The notes beneath the pieces are model-generated. The model had not been told where the DNA came from. It made no database searches and worked only from the letters and a program-made list of their open reading frames with translations. A DNA stretch of 64,000 nucleotides, taken from Paenibacillus cymbidii. Its GTDB lineage: Bacteria; Bacillota; Bacilli; Paenibacillales; NBRC-103111. The DNA is taken from contig NZ_SHLX01000001.1 of the NCBI RefSeq assembly GCF_004764705.1, positions 496,001 through 560,000 on the forward strand, written 5' to 3'. Below, piece by piece: positions 37,299 to 45,884 of this stretch (within the stretch, counting starts at the first letter, position 1; each line of letters starts with the position of its first letter). Made by a program: the position numbers and the translations under genes.

Positions 37299-38755
37299 GA
37301 GTGAAACGATACGTCGTCGATTCGATGCCCGCCGCTTTGGAACGAATCCGCTCGGACCTCGGCAAGGACGCCATCATCTTGAACACGAAGGAAGTTCGCT
37401 CCGGCGGTTTCCTCGGCTTGTTCGGCAAGAAGAAGATTGAAGTGATCGCCGCCACCGATCAGTCGGCGGCTCCGGCCGCCAAGGCAGGCGGCCAGACAGA
37501 GCTGAAGGCGGCGCTGTCGCAAGTGGCGGCAGCCGCGGCCAAACATCAGCAGCGCACGGGCAAGACAGCCGTGCTTGACGAACCGATGCCGCATGTGCCG
37601 GACGTCATCTTCGACAAGAGCGCGCCGCCGGAGCAGCCGGCCGCGGCGGATTCGCCAACAGCGCGCGCGCAAGCGCGCTTCGTGCTGCCTCAGCAGCGAG
37701 AAGCGTATGCCGGCGCTGCCAGCCTGACCGGAGGCGCCGCGAAGATGCAGCCGCCGCTCGAAGAAGCGGCAGCGTCGCGCAGCGCCGAGTCGGCCCCGCC
37801 GCCGCGCGTGGCGTTGCCTGCCGCGGAGCCGACGCGGACAGCGCCCGCGCAAGCGGCGACGAAGTCGAACGAAGAGAAGCTGTTCGAGGAAATTCGCCAG
37901 ATGAAGGCGATGATGTTGCGGTTGTCGAACGCCGGAGCCGCCGCGCAGGCGCCGGAACCCGACCCGCTGCTGGCCCGCTGGCAGCGGCGGCTGGCCGATC
38001 AGGAGCTGCATCCGGACTTGATCGCCGAGCTGCTGGCCAAAGTAAGCGAAGACGCCGAAACAGCGGAAACGCCGCTCGCGCCCGGCCGCGTGAAGGAAGT
38101 GCTGCGCCGCGAGCTTGGCGGGCTGCTGGGCGAACACGCGGACAAACAAATCGCCGCCGATACGAAAATCGCCCACTTCGTCGGTCCGACCGGCGTCGGC
38201 AAAACGACGACGATCGCCAAGCTGGCCGCCGAGCAAACGCTCAAATACCACCGCAAGGTCGGGCTGATTACGTCGGACACCTACCGGATAGCCGCTGTCG
38301 AACAATTGAAGACATATGCGACTATATTGAATATCCCGCTGGAAGTAGTGTTTTCGCCGCTCGATCTGACCAAAGCGTTCGAGCAGCTCGGCGACCGGGA
38401 TATCATCTTCATGGACACGGCCGGCCGCAACTTTCGCAACGAGATGTACGTGTCCGAGCTGAACGCCCTGCTGCAGACGAAAGGCAAGAGCGAAACGTTC
38501 CTTGTGCTCAGCCTGACGACAAAGTACAAGGACATGAAGGCGATCACCGGCAACTTCAGCCGGTTCAAGCTGGACAAGGTGCTGTTTACGAAGCTGGACG
38601 AAACCGATTCCTACGGATCGATCGTCAATCTGCTGTCCGAGTTCCCGCTGCGCTTGTCTTATGTCACGAACGGCCAAAACGTGCCCGACGATTTGCGCTT
38701 GGCCGAAGAACGACTCATCATCGAGCGCTTATTGGAGGAGACGGACGATGAGTGA
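37295..38755 (+). CDS. flhF: SRP-type GTPase FlhF
   Basis: Sets flagellar position and number. 486 residues. The N-terminal B domain (MRVKRYVVDSMPAALERI ... GLFGKKKIEVIAATD) leads to a long Ala/Pro-rich linker (about 55-195), an N domain, and the GTPase G domain: G1 [10 protein letters not shown] at about 297-306, SDTYRIAAVEQLKTYA, G3 DTAGRNFRN, then FTKLDETDSYGSI. B. subtilis FlhF is 366 residues; the extra length is the linker. ATG overlaps the flhA stop; flhG overlaps the 3' end. Confidence 0.96.
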   Translation: MRVKRYVVDSMPAALERIRSDLGKDAIILNTKEVRSGGFLGLFGKKKIEVIAATDQSAAPAAKAGGQTELKAALSQVAAAAAKHQQRTGKTAVLDEPMPHVPDVIFDKSAPPEQPAAADSPTARAQARFVLPQQREAYAGAASLTGGAAKMQPPLEEAAASRSAESAPPPRVALPAAEPTRTAPAQAATKSNEEKLFEEIRQMKAMMLRLSNAGAAAQAPEPDPLLARWQRRLADQELHPDLIAELLAKVSEDAETAETPLAPGRVKEVLRRELGGLLGEHADKQIAADTKIAHFVGPTGVGKTTTIAKLAAEQTLKYHRKVGLITSDTYRIAAVEQLKTYATILNIPLEVVFSPLDLTKAFEQLGDRDIIFMDTAGRNFRNEMYVSELNALLQTKGKSETFLVLSLTTKYKDMKAITGNFSRFKLDKVLFTKLDETDSYGSIVNLLSEFPLRLSYVTNGQNVPDDLRLAEERLIIERLLEETDDE

Positions 38756-39620
38756 CCAGGCGCAAAGCTTGCGCAACCTGATGCGATCCCGCGAAACCGC
38801 GGAACGGGTCGCCGATACGAAAGTCATTACCGTCACCAGCGGCAAGGGCGGCGTGGGCAAGTCCAATTTTACGCTCAACTTTGCGCTGACGCTGCAGGCG
38901 AAAGGGTACCGGGTGCTCGTGTTCGACGCCGACATCGGTCTGGCCAACATCGATGTGCTGATGGGCATTTCGCCGAAATACAATTTGTACCATCTGCTGA
39001 AAAAGGAAAAAACGATTTGGGAAATTGTCCACCGCGGCTACCGCGATTTGCAATTTATCGCCGGCGGTTCGGGGTTCAGCGATTTGATCCGGCTGTCCGA
39101 GCAGGATCTGGATTATTTCGCCCAGCAGATCGGAGAGCTAAGCGGCCATACCGACTTCATCATCTTTGACACGGGGGCCGGCTTGTCCAAGGAAACGCTC
39201 AAATTCATTTTGGCCGCACACGAGGCGATCGTCGTGACAACGCCCGAGCCTACTTCGATCACCGACGCTTACGCCATCATCAAGATGGTTTACAACATGG
39301 AGCATGACGTGCGATTCCGGCTCGTCGTCAATCGTGTCGCCGACGACCGCGAAGGCAAACAAACGGCCGACAAAATCAGTCTCGTGGCCAAACAATTTCT
39401 GCATCTCGACATCCCGACGCTTGGCTATGTCTACGACGACGCCAACGTATCGAAAGCGGTCAAACGGCAAGTGCCGTTTACGATCGCATATCCGTATTGC
39501 AGCGCTTCCAAAAGCATTCATATTTTAGCCGACCAGTTTTTGTCCGGTCAGACGGCGAAGGAGCAAACGGCCAGCGGAGTCAAAGGGTTCCTGAACAAAA
39601 TGATCCAATTGCTGAAATAA
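38748..39620 (+). CDS. flhG: MinD-like ATPase FlhG (YlxH)
   Basis: ATPase partner that stimulates FlhF GTPase and limits flagellar number. 290 residues with a deviant Walker A TSGKGGVGKSNF (about 28-39), VFDADIGLANIDVLMGI, IIFDTGAGLS and VTTPEPTSITDAYAIIK. The N-terminal SLRNLMRSRE matches the FlhF-activating motif type. ATG 38748 has TTGGAGGAGA and overlaps flhF by 8 bases. Followed by the structured gap before cheB. Confidence 0.96.
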   Translation: MSDQAQSLRNLMRSRETAERVADTKVITVTSGKGGVGKSNFTLNFALTLQAKGYRVLVFDADIGLANIDVLMGISPKYNLYHLLKKEKTIWEIVHRGYRDLQFIAGGSGFSDLIRLSEQDLDYFAQQIGELSGHTDFIIFDTGAGLSKETLKFILAAHEAIVVTTPEPTSITDAYAIIKMVYNMEHDVRFRLVVNRVADDREGKQTADKISLVAKQFLHLDIPTLGYVYDDANVSKAVKRQVPFTIAYPYCSASKSIHILADQFLSGQTAKEQTASGVKGFLNKMIQLLK

Positions 39621-39655
39621 TTGATCTTTACAATGCAAGTTCAAAGAGTTGGCTT

Positions 39656-39761
39656 TTCAGCACCGAGAAGGTTGCGAGAACCTGAAGAAGGAGTAGCGGA
39701 GTTTAGGCAAAACCTAAATGAGCAACGGATTTCGAGGGTGAACGCAAGATTCGATGCCGAA
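39656..39761 (+). ncRNA. Predicted structured RNA/repeat element in the flhG-cheB gap
   Basis: A closing stem (TTCAGCACCGA at 39656-39666 with TCGATGCCGAA at 39751-39761, 9 of 11 pairs) encloses two perfect hairpins: AGGTT-GCGAG-AACCT at 39669-39683 and TTTAGG-CAAAA-CCTAAA at 39702-39718. This is the layout of a three-way-junction RNA. It is the only gap of this size (194 bases) inside the fla/che operon. It may be a dispersed intergenic repeat, a regulatory leader for cheB or a processing site. No match to a known riboswitch class is evident to me. Predicted from sequence only. Confidence 0.5.
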
Positions 39762-39814
39762 TACGCTTCCTGATAAGCTTCGTGATCAAAAGCCAACCGA
39801 TTGGAGGGATTCGC

Positions 39815-40924
39815 ATGCGTCCGGTTCAAGTGCTGGTCGTCGACGACTCCATGTTTATGCGCAGAATCATTACCGACTTGATAGTCGACAATCCGGCGTT
39901 TGCCGTCATCGGCACCGCCAAGAACGGGAAAGAAGCGATCGCTCTAACGAAGCAACTGAAGCCGGATGTCATTACGATGGACGTCGAGATGCCGGAAATG
40001 AACGGCCTTGACGCTTTGGTGCGGATTATGGCGGAACAGCCGACACCCGTCATCATGCTCAGCAGTTTGACTGTGGAAGGCGCCGAAGTAACGATTCAGG
40101 CGCTGGAAGCCGGCGCGATCGACTTCGTTCGCAAGCCGTCGGGCTCCATCTCGCTCGACTTGTACAAGGTGAAGCTGCTGCTCCACGAGAAGCTGACCAT
40201 CGCGGCCAAATCGCGCCTTTCCAAGGCGGCCCCGCCGCCGCCGGTTCCGAAGCCGACACCGCCGCCGGCCCCCATACCGCTTCCGGCAGCCAGACAACCG
40301 CTGCCGAGCGTTACCGATCGAAACGTCGCCTCGTCCCTGATGAGGTTTGAACATATCGTAGCCATCGGCACTTCCACCGGGGGGCCGAAAGCGCTGCAAC
40401 AAGTGCTGCGCCAGCTGCCGGCGACGTTTCCGGCACCGATTCTGGTCGTGCAGCACATGCCGCCGAATTTTACCAAATCGTTGGCAAATCGGCTCGACTC
40501 GCTATGCAGCATCCGCGTCGTAGAAGCCGAAGAGGCGATGCCGCTGATGAAAGGAACGGCGTACATAGCACCGGGAGGGTATCACATGACGCTTGCGGCC
40601 AAAGCCGGCGACGGGTACCGGATTCGCTTGTCCAAGGACGAACCGCGTTCGGGCCATCGCCCTTCGGTCGATACGCTGTTCGATTCGCTGGTTCCGTTCG
40701 GCGAACTGAAGCGGCACATCGTGCTGATGACCGGCATGGGCAGCGACGGCGCCAAAGGGATGAAGTCGCTGCGGGAAGCCGGCGCGGCAACGACGATTGC
40801 GGAAGCGGAAGAGACGTGCGTCGTATACGGCATGCCCCGGTCCGCGGTTGAGCTGGGATGCGCCGGATATGTGCTGCCGCAGCAGGAAATATCCGAAAAG
40901 CTGATCGAGCAAATCATGAAATAG
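39815..40924 (+). CDS. cheB: Protein-glutamate methylesterase/deamidase CheB
   Basis: Removes methyl groups from chemoreceptors. 369 residues: receiver domain with D9-equivalent VDDS and phosphoacceptor D56 (VITMDVEMPEMNG), a Pro-rich linker at about 140-175, and the methylesterase domain with the catalytic Ser in AIGTSTGGPKAL, QHMPPNFTKSLA, SGHRPSVDTLF and Asp in MTGMGSDGAKGM. ATG 39815 follows TTGGAGGGATT; the frame is open from 39782 without homology. Confidence 0.97.
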   Translation: MRPVQVLVVDDSMFMRRIITDLIVDNPAFAVIGTAKNGKEAIALTKQLKPDVITMDVEMPEMNGLDALVRIMAEQPTPVIMLSSLTVEGAEVTIQALEAGAIDFVRKPSGSISLDLYKVKLLLHEKLTIAAKSRLSKAAPPPPVPKPTPPPAPIPLPAARQPLPSVTDRNVASSLMRFEHIVAIGTSTGGPKALQQVLRQLPATFPAPILVVQHMPPNFTKSLANRLDSLCSIRVVEAEEAMPLMKGTAYIAPGGYHMTLAAKAGDGYRIRLSKDEPRSGHRPSVDTLFDSLVPFGELKRHIVLMTGMGSDGAKGMKSLREAGAATTIAEAEETCVVYGMPRSAVELGCAGYVLPQQEISEKLIEQIMK

Positions 40925-40962
40925 CAGGGCGGCTCCGAACAACCCCATGGAGGTGGATGGAT

Positions 40963-43041
40963 GTGGAATTGAACCAGTATTTGTCGGTTTTTATCGACGA
41001 AGCGAAAGAGCATCTGCAAGCGTTAAACGATAATTTGCTCAGCTTGGAACAACGCCCGAACGATATCAGCATCGTGCACGTCATTTTCCGCTCCGCGCAT
41101 ACGCTGAAAGGCATGTCGGCGACGATGGGCTTCGAGGACATCGCTTCGTTGACGCACGAGATGGAGAATGTGCTCGATCTCGTGCGCAACGCCAAGCTGG
41201 ACATGAACGCCGCGATTTTCGACTGCCTGTTCAAGAGCGCGGACGCGCTGGAGTCGATGGTGCAGGATATTATCCAGGGCGGCACCGGACAAGCCGATGT
41301 CAAACAGATCGTCGCGACGCTCGGCGCCATCGTCAAGGGCGACTTTTCGCAGCAGCAAGCGGCGTCCGGCAGTTCCGGGCCGAGCGGTGCAGATGCGACC
41401 GCTGGCGTTTCCGCATCCATGCAAATCGATCAGTACCAATATTCCGTGCTGGAGCATTCGATCGCGGCCGGTCACGACGTCTTCTACGTCGAAGTGACGC
41501 TGCGCAGCGACTGCGTGCTGAAAGCCGCCCGGGCGTACATGGTATTCGACATCTTCGAACATAACGGCGAAGTCGTCAAATCGACGCCTTCCGTCCAAGA
41601 GCTGGAGCAGGAGAAATTCGACCGAAGCTTCTCCGTATTTTACATATCGAAAGTAAAAGCAAATGAACTCGAAGCGCTCGTCACCGGCGTTTCCGAAATC
41701 GAATCGGCCCGCATCATCGTGCTCGACAGCGAGACGCTGGCCCAAATCGGCCGTCCGCGCCACGAGTCGATCCAGGAAGCCCACGCCCAAACCGCAGCGG
41801 CCGCATCCGCTCCGGCACCGGCAGCGCCGGCTCCGGCGGCGGGCGACAAGCCGGCGGCAGCAGCCCCGGCAGCGACGGCCGCGACGGCGAGCCGAACGAT
41901 TCGCGTCGACATCGAACGGCTCGATACGCTGATGAATTTATTCAGCGAACTGCTCATTGACCGCGTCCGTCTCGAGCAGCTTGCCAGCGAAGTGCGCCGC
42001 AGCGACTTGATCGAAACGGTCGAGCATATGGCGCGCGTCAGCAGCGACTTGCAGAATATCGTGCTGAAGCTGCGGATGGTGCCGGTCGATACGGTGTTCA
42101 ACCGGTTCCCGCGCATGATCCGCGACATTGCCAAGTCGCTCGGCAAAAAAGTCGATCTTGTGATCTCCGGCGCCGATACCGAACTGGACCGCACCGTCAT
42201 CGAAGAGATTGGCGATCCGCTCGTCCACCTGCTTCGCAACTCGGCCGACCACGGCATTGAGCCCGTTGCCGACCGGCTGGCGGAAGGAAAAAGCGAGAAC
42301 GGCACCGTGTACTTGCGCGCCTTCCATAGCGGCAACCACGTCTTCATCGAAATCGAAGACGACGGCCGCGGCATCAACCGCGACAAAGTGCTCAAGACCG
42401 CGATCAAGAACAGCGTCGTTACGCAGGAAGCGGCCGCCAAAATGACCGACGAGCAAGTGTACCAGCTGCTGTTCGCATCCGGATTCAGCACCGCCGATAA
42501 AATTTCCGACATTTCCGGCCGCGGCGTTGGACTTGACGTCGTCAAAACGAAAATCGAATCGCTTGGAGGCCACGTCAACGTCGAATCGAAGCTGGGGCGC
42601 GGCACGAAGTTTTCCGTGCAGCTGCCGCTTACGCTGTCGATCATTTCCGCCATGCTGGTGCGCGTCGGCGCGGAGAAATATGCGATTCCGCTTTCCTCCA
42701 TCGTGGAAACGGCAGCCGTCTCGACGGACAAAATCCGCCATGTGCACGGCAACAAAATGATCGAATTCCGCAAAAATGTGATCCCGCTCGTGACGCTGGC
42801 CAAAGTGTTCGAGGTGCCGCCGACCGGCGATTCGGCGCTGCGGGGCGAAACCGAAATCGTGGTCATCCGCAAAGGCGACAAACTTGCGGCGCTCGCCGTC
42901 GACGAATTTATCGGCCAACAAGAAATCGTGCTCAAGACGCTGGGCAAATATTTGCAACACACATTCGCCATCTCTGGCGCCACCATTCTCGGCGACGGCC
43001 AGGTCGCGCTGATCATCGATACGAACGCGCTCATCAAATAA
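40963..43041 (+). CDS. cheA: Chemotaxis sensor histidine kinase CheA
   Basis: Kinase that phosphorylates CheY and CheB in response to receptors. About 692 residues: HPt domain with phosphorylatable H46 (FRSAHTLKGMSATMGF), P2-type domain (about 145-270), Ala/Pro linker (about 285-310), dimerisation helices, HATPase with LLRNSADHGIEP, VFIEIEDDGRGIN and GRGVGLDVVKTKIESLGG, and a C-terminal CheW-like domain from about 560. GTG 40963 has GGAGG 9 bases upstream and gives an N-terminus like B. subtilis CheA; ATG 40957 in the same frame is an alternative. Confidence 0.97.
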   Translation: MELNQYLSVFIDEAKEHLQALNDNLLSLEQRPNDISIVHVIFRSAHTLKGMSATMGFEDIASLTHEMENVLDLVRNAKLDMNAAIFDCLFKSADALESMVQDIIQGGTGQADVKQIVATLGAIVKGDFSQQQAASGSSGPSGADATAGVSASMQIDQYQYSVLEHSIAAGHDVFYVEVTLRSDCVLKAARAYMVFDIFEHNGEVVKSTPSVQELEQEKFDRSFSVFYISKVKANELEALVTGVSEIESARIIVLDSETLAQIGRPRHESIQEAHAQTAAAASAPAPAAPAPAAGDKPAAAAPAATAATASRTIRVDIERLDTLMNLFSELLIDRVRLEQLASEVRRSDLIETVEHMARVSSDLQNIVLKLRMVPVDTVFNRFPRMIRDIAKSLGKKVDLVISGADTELDRTVIEEIGDPLVHLLRNSADHGIEPVADRLAEGKSENGTVYLRAFHSGNHVFIEIEDDGRGINRDKVLKTAIKNSVVTQEAAAKMTDEQVYQLLFASGFSTADKISDISGRGVGLDVVKTKIESLGGHVNVESKLGRGTKFSVQLPLTLSIISAMLVRVGAEKYAIPLSSIVETAAVSTDKIRHVHGNKMIEFRKNVIPLVTLAKVFEVPPTGDSALRGETEIVVIRKGDKLAALAVDEFIGQQEIVLKTLGKYLQHTFAISGATILGDGQVALIIDTNALIK

Positions 43042-43060
43042 CCTTGTTGGAGGGATTGCC

Positions 43061-43522
43061 ATGGGAGAAGAAGTGAAAGTCATCGTGTTTGCGCTCGCGA
43101 ACGAGGAATACGGCGTCGAAGTGGAAAAGGTGCGCACGATCGAACGGATGATGCCGATGACGCGCGTGCCGAAAACGCCTCCGTTCGTCAAGGGAGTCAT
43201 CAATTTGCGCGGCGTCGTCATTCCGGTAATCGACCTGCGCGGCCGGTTCAGCCTGGAAACGGCGGCCTATACCGATAACACGCGCATCATCATCGTTGCC
43301 GTCGGCGCGATCGAAGTCGGCATGATCGTCGACTCCGCCAATGACGTCATCGATGTCGATACGGACAACATTGAGAACCCGCCGGAAATCGTCGGCGGCA
43401 TCAAAGCCAAATATTTGCGCGGCATCGCCCAGATCGGCGACAGCCGACTGCTCGTTTTGCTGAACCTGGAAGAAGTGCTGAACAAAAGCGAAATCGTGCA
43501 ATTAGAGCAAATGGAGGAGTAA
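43061..43522 (+). CDS. cheW: Chemotaxis adaptor CheW
   Basis: Links receptors to CheA. 153 residues of a single CheW domain: KVIVFALANEEYGVEVEKVRTIE, the strand PPFVKGVINLRGVVIPVIDLR and the end RLLVLLNLEEVLN, recognised in pieces. TTGGAGGGATT precedes the ATG. Eight bases separate it from cheC. Confidence 0.97.
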   Translation: MGEEVKVIVFALANEEYGVEVEKVRTIERMMPMTRVPKTPPFVKGVINLRGVVIPVIDLRGRFSLETAAYTDNTRIIIVAVGAIEVGMIVDSANDVIDVDTDNIENPPEIVGGIKAKYLRGIAQIGDSRLLVLLNLEEVLNKSEIVQLEQMEE

Positions 43523-43529
43523 CGATCAC

Positions 43530-44147
43530 GTGAGCGAATTTCAACCGTTTCCCGATTTTCATATGGACGTACTCAAGGAAGTAGGAAACATCGGGGCGGG
43601 ACACGCCGCCACCGCATTGTCCCGGCTTCTGGACAAGCCGGTCGACATGCTGGTGCCCAAAGTCCGCATGGTGGAATTCGAAGAAATTTCCGCAAGCGTC
43701 GGCGGATCGGAAAATGTGGTCGTGGCCATCTTCCTGCGCGTGGAAGGGGAAACGCCGGGCAATATGTTTTTCATTCTGTCCCAGCGTTCGGCCAAAATGC
43801 TGCTCCACAGCCTGGTCGGCATCGAAGTGGAAAATGACGAAAGCTACACGGAAATGGAACTCTCCGCCCTGAACGAGATCGGCAACATTTTGGCAGGCTC
43901 CTATTTGACGTCGCTGGCCGATTTTACCCATCTGCACATGGTGCCGACCGTTCCGGGACTCGCCATCGACATGGCGGGCGCCATTCTCAGCTACGGTTTG
44001 CTGCAATACGGCCAAATGGGCGATCATGCGCTGCTCATCGATACAACGTTTTTGGACGGCGGCGACGCGATTGAAGGGCACTTCTTTCTCATTCCCGATC
44101 CCGAATCGTTCGACAAAATTTTTGCGGCGCTAGGGGTAGCGGAATGA
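43530..44147 (+). CDS. cheC: CheY-P phosphatase CheC
   Basis: Dephosphorylates CheY-P and inhibits CheD deamidase. 205 residues with two CheC active-site repeats: VLKEVGNIGAGHAATALS near the N-terminus and LSALNEIGNILAGSY at about 112-126, each with the Glu...Asn pair. Start is GTG 43530 after GGAGGAG at 43511-43518. Overlaps cheD by 4 bases, consistent with the CheC-CheD complex. Confidence 0.95.
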   Translation: MSEFQPFPDFHMDVLKEVGNIGAGHAATALSRLLDKPVDMLVPKVRMVEFEEISASVGGSENVVVAIFLRVEGETPGNMFFILSQRSAKMLLHSLVGIEVENDESYTEMELSALNEIGNILAGSYLTSLADFTHLHMVPTVPGLAIDMAGAILSYGLLQYGQMGDHALLIDTTFLDGGDAIEGHFFLIPDPESFDKIFAALGVAE

Positions 44148-44641
44148 TGACGGAAGAGCTTGTGATCAAAGTCGGCATGGCCGATCTTAAAGTAGCGCAG
44201 TTGGTAGGGTTGCTGAAGACGACCGGTCTTGGTTCCTGCGTTGGCGTGACGCTGTTCGATGCGAGGACGAAGGTGGCCGGCATGGCGCACGTGATGCTGC
44301 CGTCTTCCGAAATTGCCAAGGAGGGCAATCTGAACATATCCAAATATGCGGACACCGCGCTGCCGGATATGATTCGCCGCATGGAAGCGCTTGGCGCCAG
44401 CGTGGCCCGGATGGAGGCGAAGCTGGCGGGCGGCGCGCAGATGTTTGCCTTCTCGCAGGCTTCCGACACGATGCGCATCGGGCCGCGCAACGTCGATTCG
44501 TGCAAGGCGATGCTGGGAAAATATGCGATCCCGATCAAAGGAGAGGATACCGGTGGCAACTACGGGAGAACGATCGAGTTTGACTGCGCAACCGGCAAGC
44601 TGCTCATCCGCAGCGTGCAGCAAGGGATCAAGGAACTGTAA
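44144..44641 (+). CDS. cheD: Chemoreceptor glutamine deamidase CheD
   Basis: Deamidates receptor glutamines and binds CheC. 165 residues with catalytic Cys32 (GLGSCVGVTLFD), His49 (VAGMAHVMLP) and downstream GGAQMF and GEDTGGNYGRTIEF blocks. ATG 44144 overlaps the cheC stop. Order cheC-cheD is as in B. subtilis, where sigD follows directly; here one unknown gene intervenes. Confidence 0.95.
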   Translation: MMTEELVIKVGMADLKVAQLVGLLKTTGLGSCVGVTLFDARTKVAGMAHVMLPSSEIAKEGNLNISKYADTALPDMIRRMEALGASVARMEAKLAGGAQMFAFSQASDTMRIGPRNVDSCKAMLGKYAIPIKGEDTGGNYGRTIEFDCATGKLLIRSVQQGIKEL

Positions 44642-44644
44642 CCT

Positions 44645-45064
44645 ATGATGCTCGGTACGATTCGCTGGAACATCGCAACGGGCATCATCGGATTCATCTT
44701 GACGTTTCTCATCTCGTACCCGAACAATGTGCTGTCGGTCACGCTCAAGAACAGTTTCTACAGCATGATCATTATGTTCGTTTGCATGTTCGGCTTCCGC
44801 TTTGTGCTCGGCGTACTGATGGACCCGGGCAAGCAGAAGGAGGACATGCAGGGGGAGGAACAACAGGAGCCGGCCAAAGGCACGACAATCGATTTGACGA
44901 CGCCGGCGGACACGGAATTGCGGGGCGGCTTGTCCAAAGGCACCCTCGACGATTCGGACGATTCGCCGTTTACTCCGCTCAACCCGCCGAAATTGGTCAG
45001 CAAAGTCAAAAACGGCACGCCGGAGGAACTTACCCGCGCGCTTCGTCAAATGTCTGAAAAGTAA
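44645..45064 (+). CDS. Unknown two-helix membrane protein between cheD and sigD
   Basis: 139 residues. Two membrane segments at about 8-28 (NIATGIIGFILTFLISY) and 36-58 (NSFYSMIIMFVCMFGFRFVLG), then a hydrophilic, acidic tail with a TPLNPPKLVSKV motif and the end TPEELTRALRQMSEK. I do not recognise a family; the extended tail looks cytoplasmic with both ends inside. It sits 3 bases after cheD and 18 before sigD, so it is in the operon, but B. subtilis has no gene here. It may influence SigD or assembly; this is unsupported beyond position. Confidence 0.75.
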   Translation: MMLGTIRWNIATGIIGFILTFLISYPNNVLSVTLKNSFYSMIIMFVCMFGFRFVLGVLMDPGKQKEDMQGEEQQEPAKGTTIDLTTPADTELRGGLSKGTLDDSDDSPFTPLNPPKLVSKVKNGTPEELTRALRQMSEK

Positions 45065-45082
45065 GGGTGGTGAACGCGCATC

Positions 45083-45868
45083 ATGATCGAGCATAAAGAA
45101 TCGCATCTGTCCAATGTGGAGCTATGGAAGCAATGGAAAGAAGACCAGCTGGTCCAGGCCAAAAAAGAGCTGATCGAGTTTTATTTGCCGCTGGTCGATT
45201 TCGTGACGGGACGGCTGGCGATCGGACTGCCGAAAAACGTCGCCAAGGACGATTTGAGCAGCTTCGGCATTATGGGCTTGATCGACGCCATCGACAAGTT
45301 TGATTACAAGCGCGGTTTGCAGTTTGAAACATATGCATCCTGGCGCATTCGTGGCGCCATCATCGACGGTTTGAGACAGGGCGACTGGGTTCCCCGGTCG
45401 GTCCGCGAAAAAGCGAAAAAAATTGAAGACGCCTACCAGAAGCTCGAACAACACTATTTGCGCTCGGTGACCGACAGCGAAATCAGCTCCTACCTGCAGA
45501 TTTCCGAAAACGAATTTCAGCAAATGCTGCAGGATATCGCCGTCACGTCGATTTGTTCGATCGACGATCCGATCCGCGAAGAAGATTCGGAAACGCGTCT
45601 TTCACTGCTCATAGATGAAAAAGCAAAAAACCCGGAATACAAAGTAAACGAATTTTTTCTGAAAGAATCGCTGGCCAAAGCGATCGAACGGTTGACGGAA
45701 AAAGAACGGACAGTGGTTTCGCTATTTTATTACGACGACTTGTCGCTCAGCGAAATCGCGGAGGTGATGTCGTTGTCGCCATCCCGCATTTCCCAGCTTC
45801 ATTCCAAAGCGATACTGCGGCTGCGCGGTTCTTTGGGCCGATTCAAATCGCAGCTGTTTCACGAGTAG
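45083..45868 (+). CDS. sigD: RNA polymerase sigma-D (FliA/WhiG family)
   Basis: Directs late flagellar, chemoreceptor and autolysin genes. 261 residues: region 2 with LPLVDFVTGRLAIGLPKNVAKDDLSSFGIMGLIDAIDKFDY (in pieces), RGLQFETYASWRIRGAIIDGLR, and region 4 with ERLTEKERTVVSLFYYDDLSLSEIAEVM and SPSRISQLHSKAILRL. GGGTGGTGAACGCGC precedes the ATG. Placement near the operon end is the B. subtilis pattern, where distance from the promoter makes SigD levels bimodal. Confidence 0.97.
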   Translation: MIEHKESHLSNVELWKQWKEDQLVQAKKELIEFYLPLVDFVTGRLAIGLPKNVAKDDLSSFGIMGLIDAIDKFDYKRGLQFETYASWRIRGAIIDGLRQGDWVPRSVREKAKKIEDAYQKLEQHYLRSVTDSEISSYLQISENEFQQMLQDIAVTSICSIDDPIREEDSETRLSLLIDEKAKNPEYKVNEFFLKESLAKAIERLTEKERTVVSLFYYDDLSLSEIAEVMSLSPSRISQLHSKAILRLRGSLGRFKSQLFHE

Positions 45869-45884
45869 CCATGAAGGAGGGATT

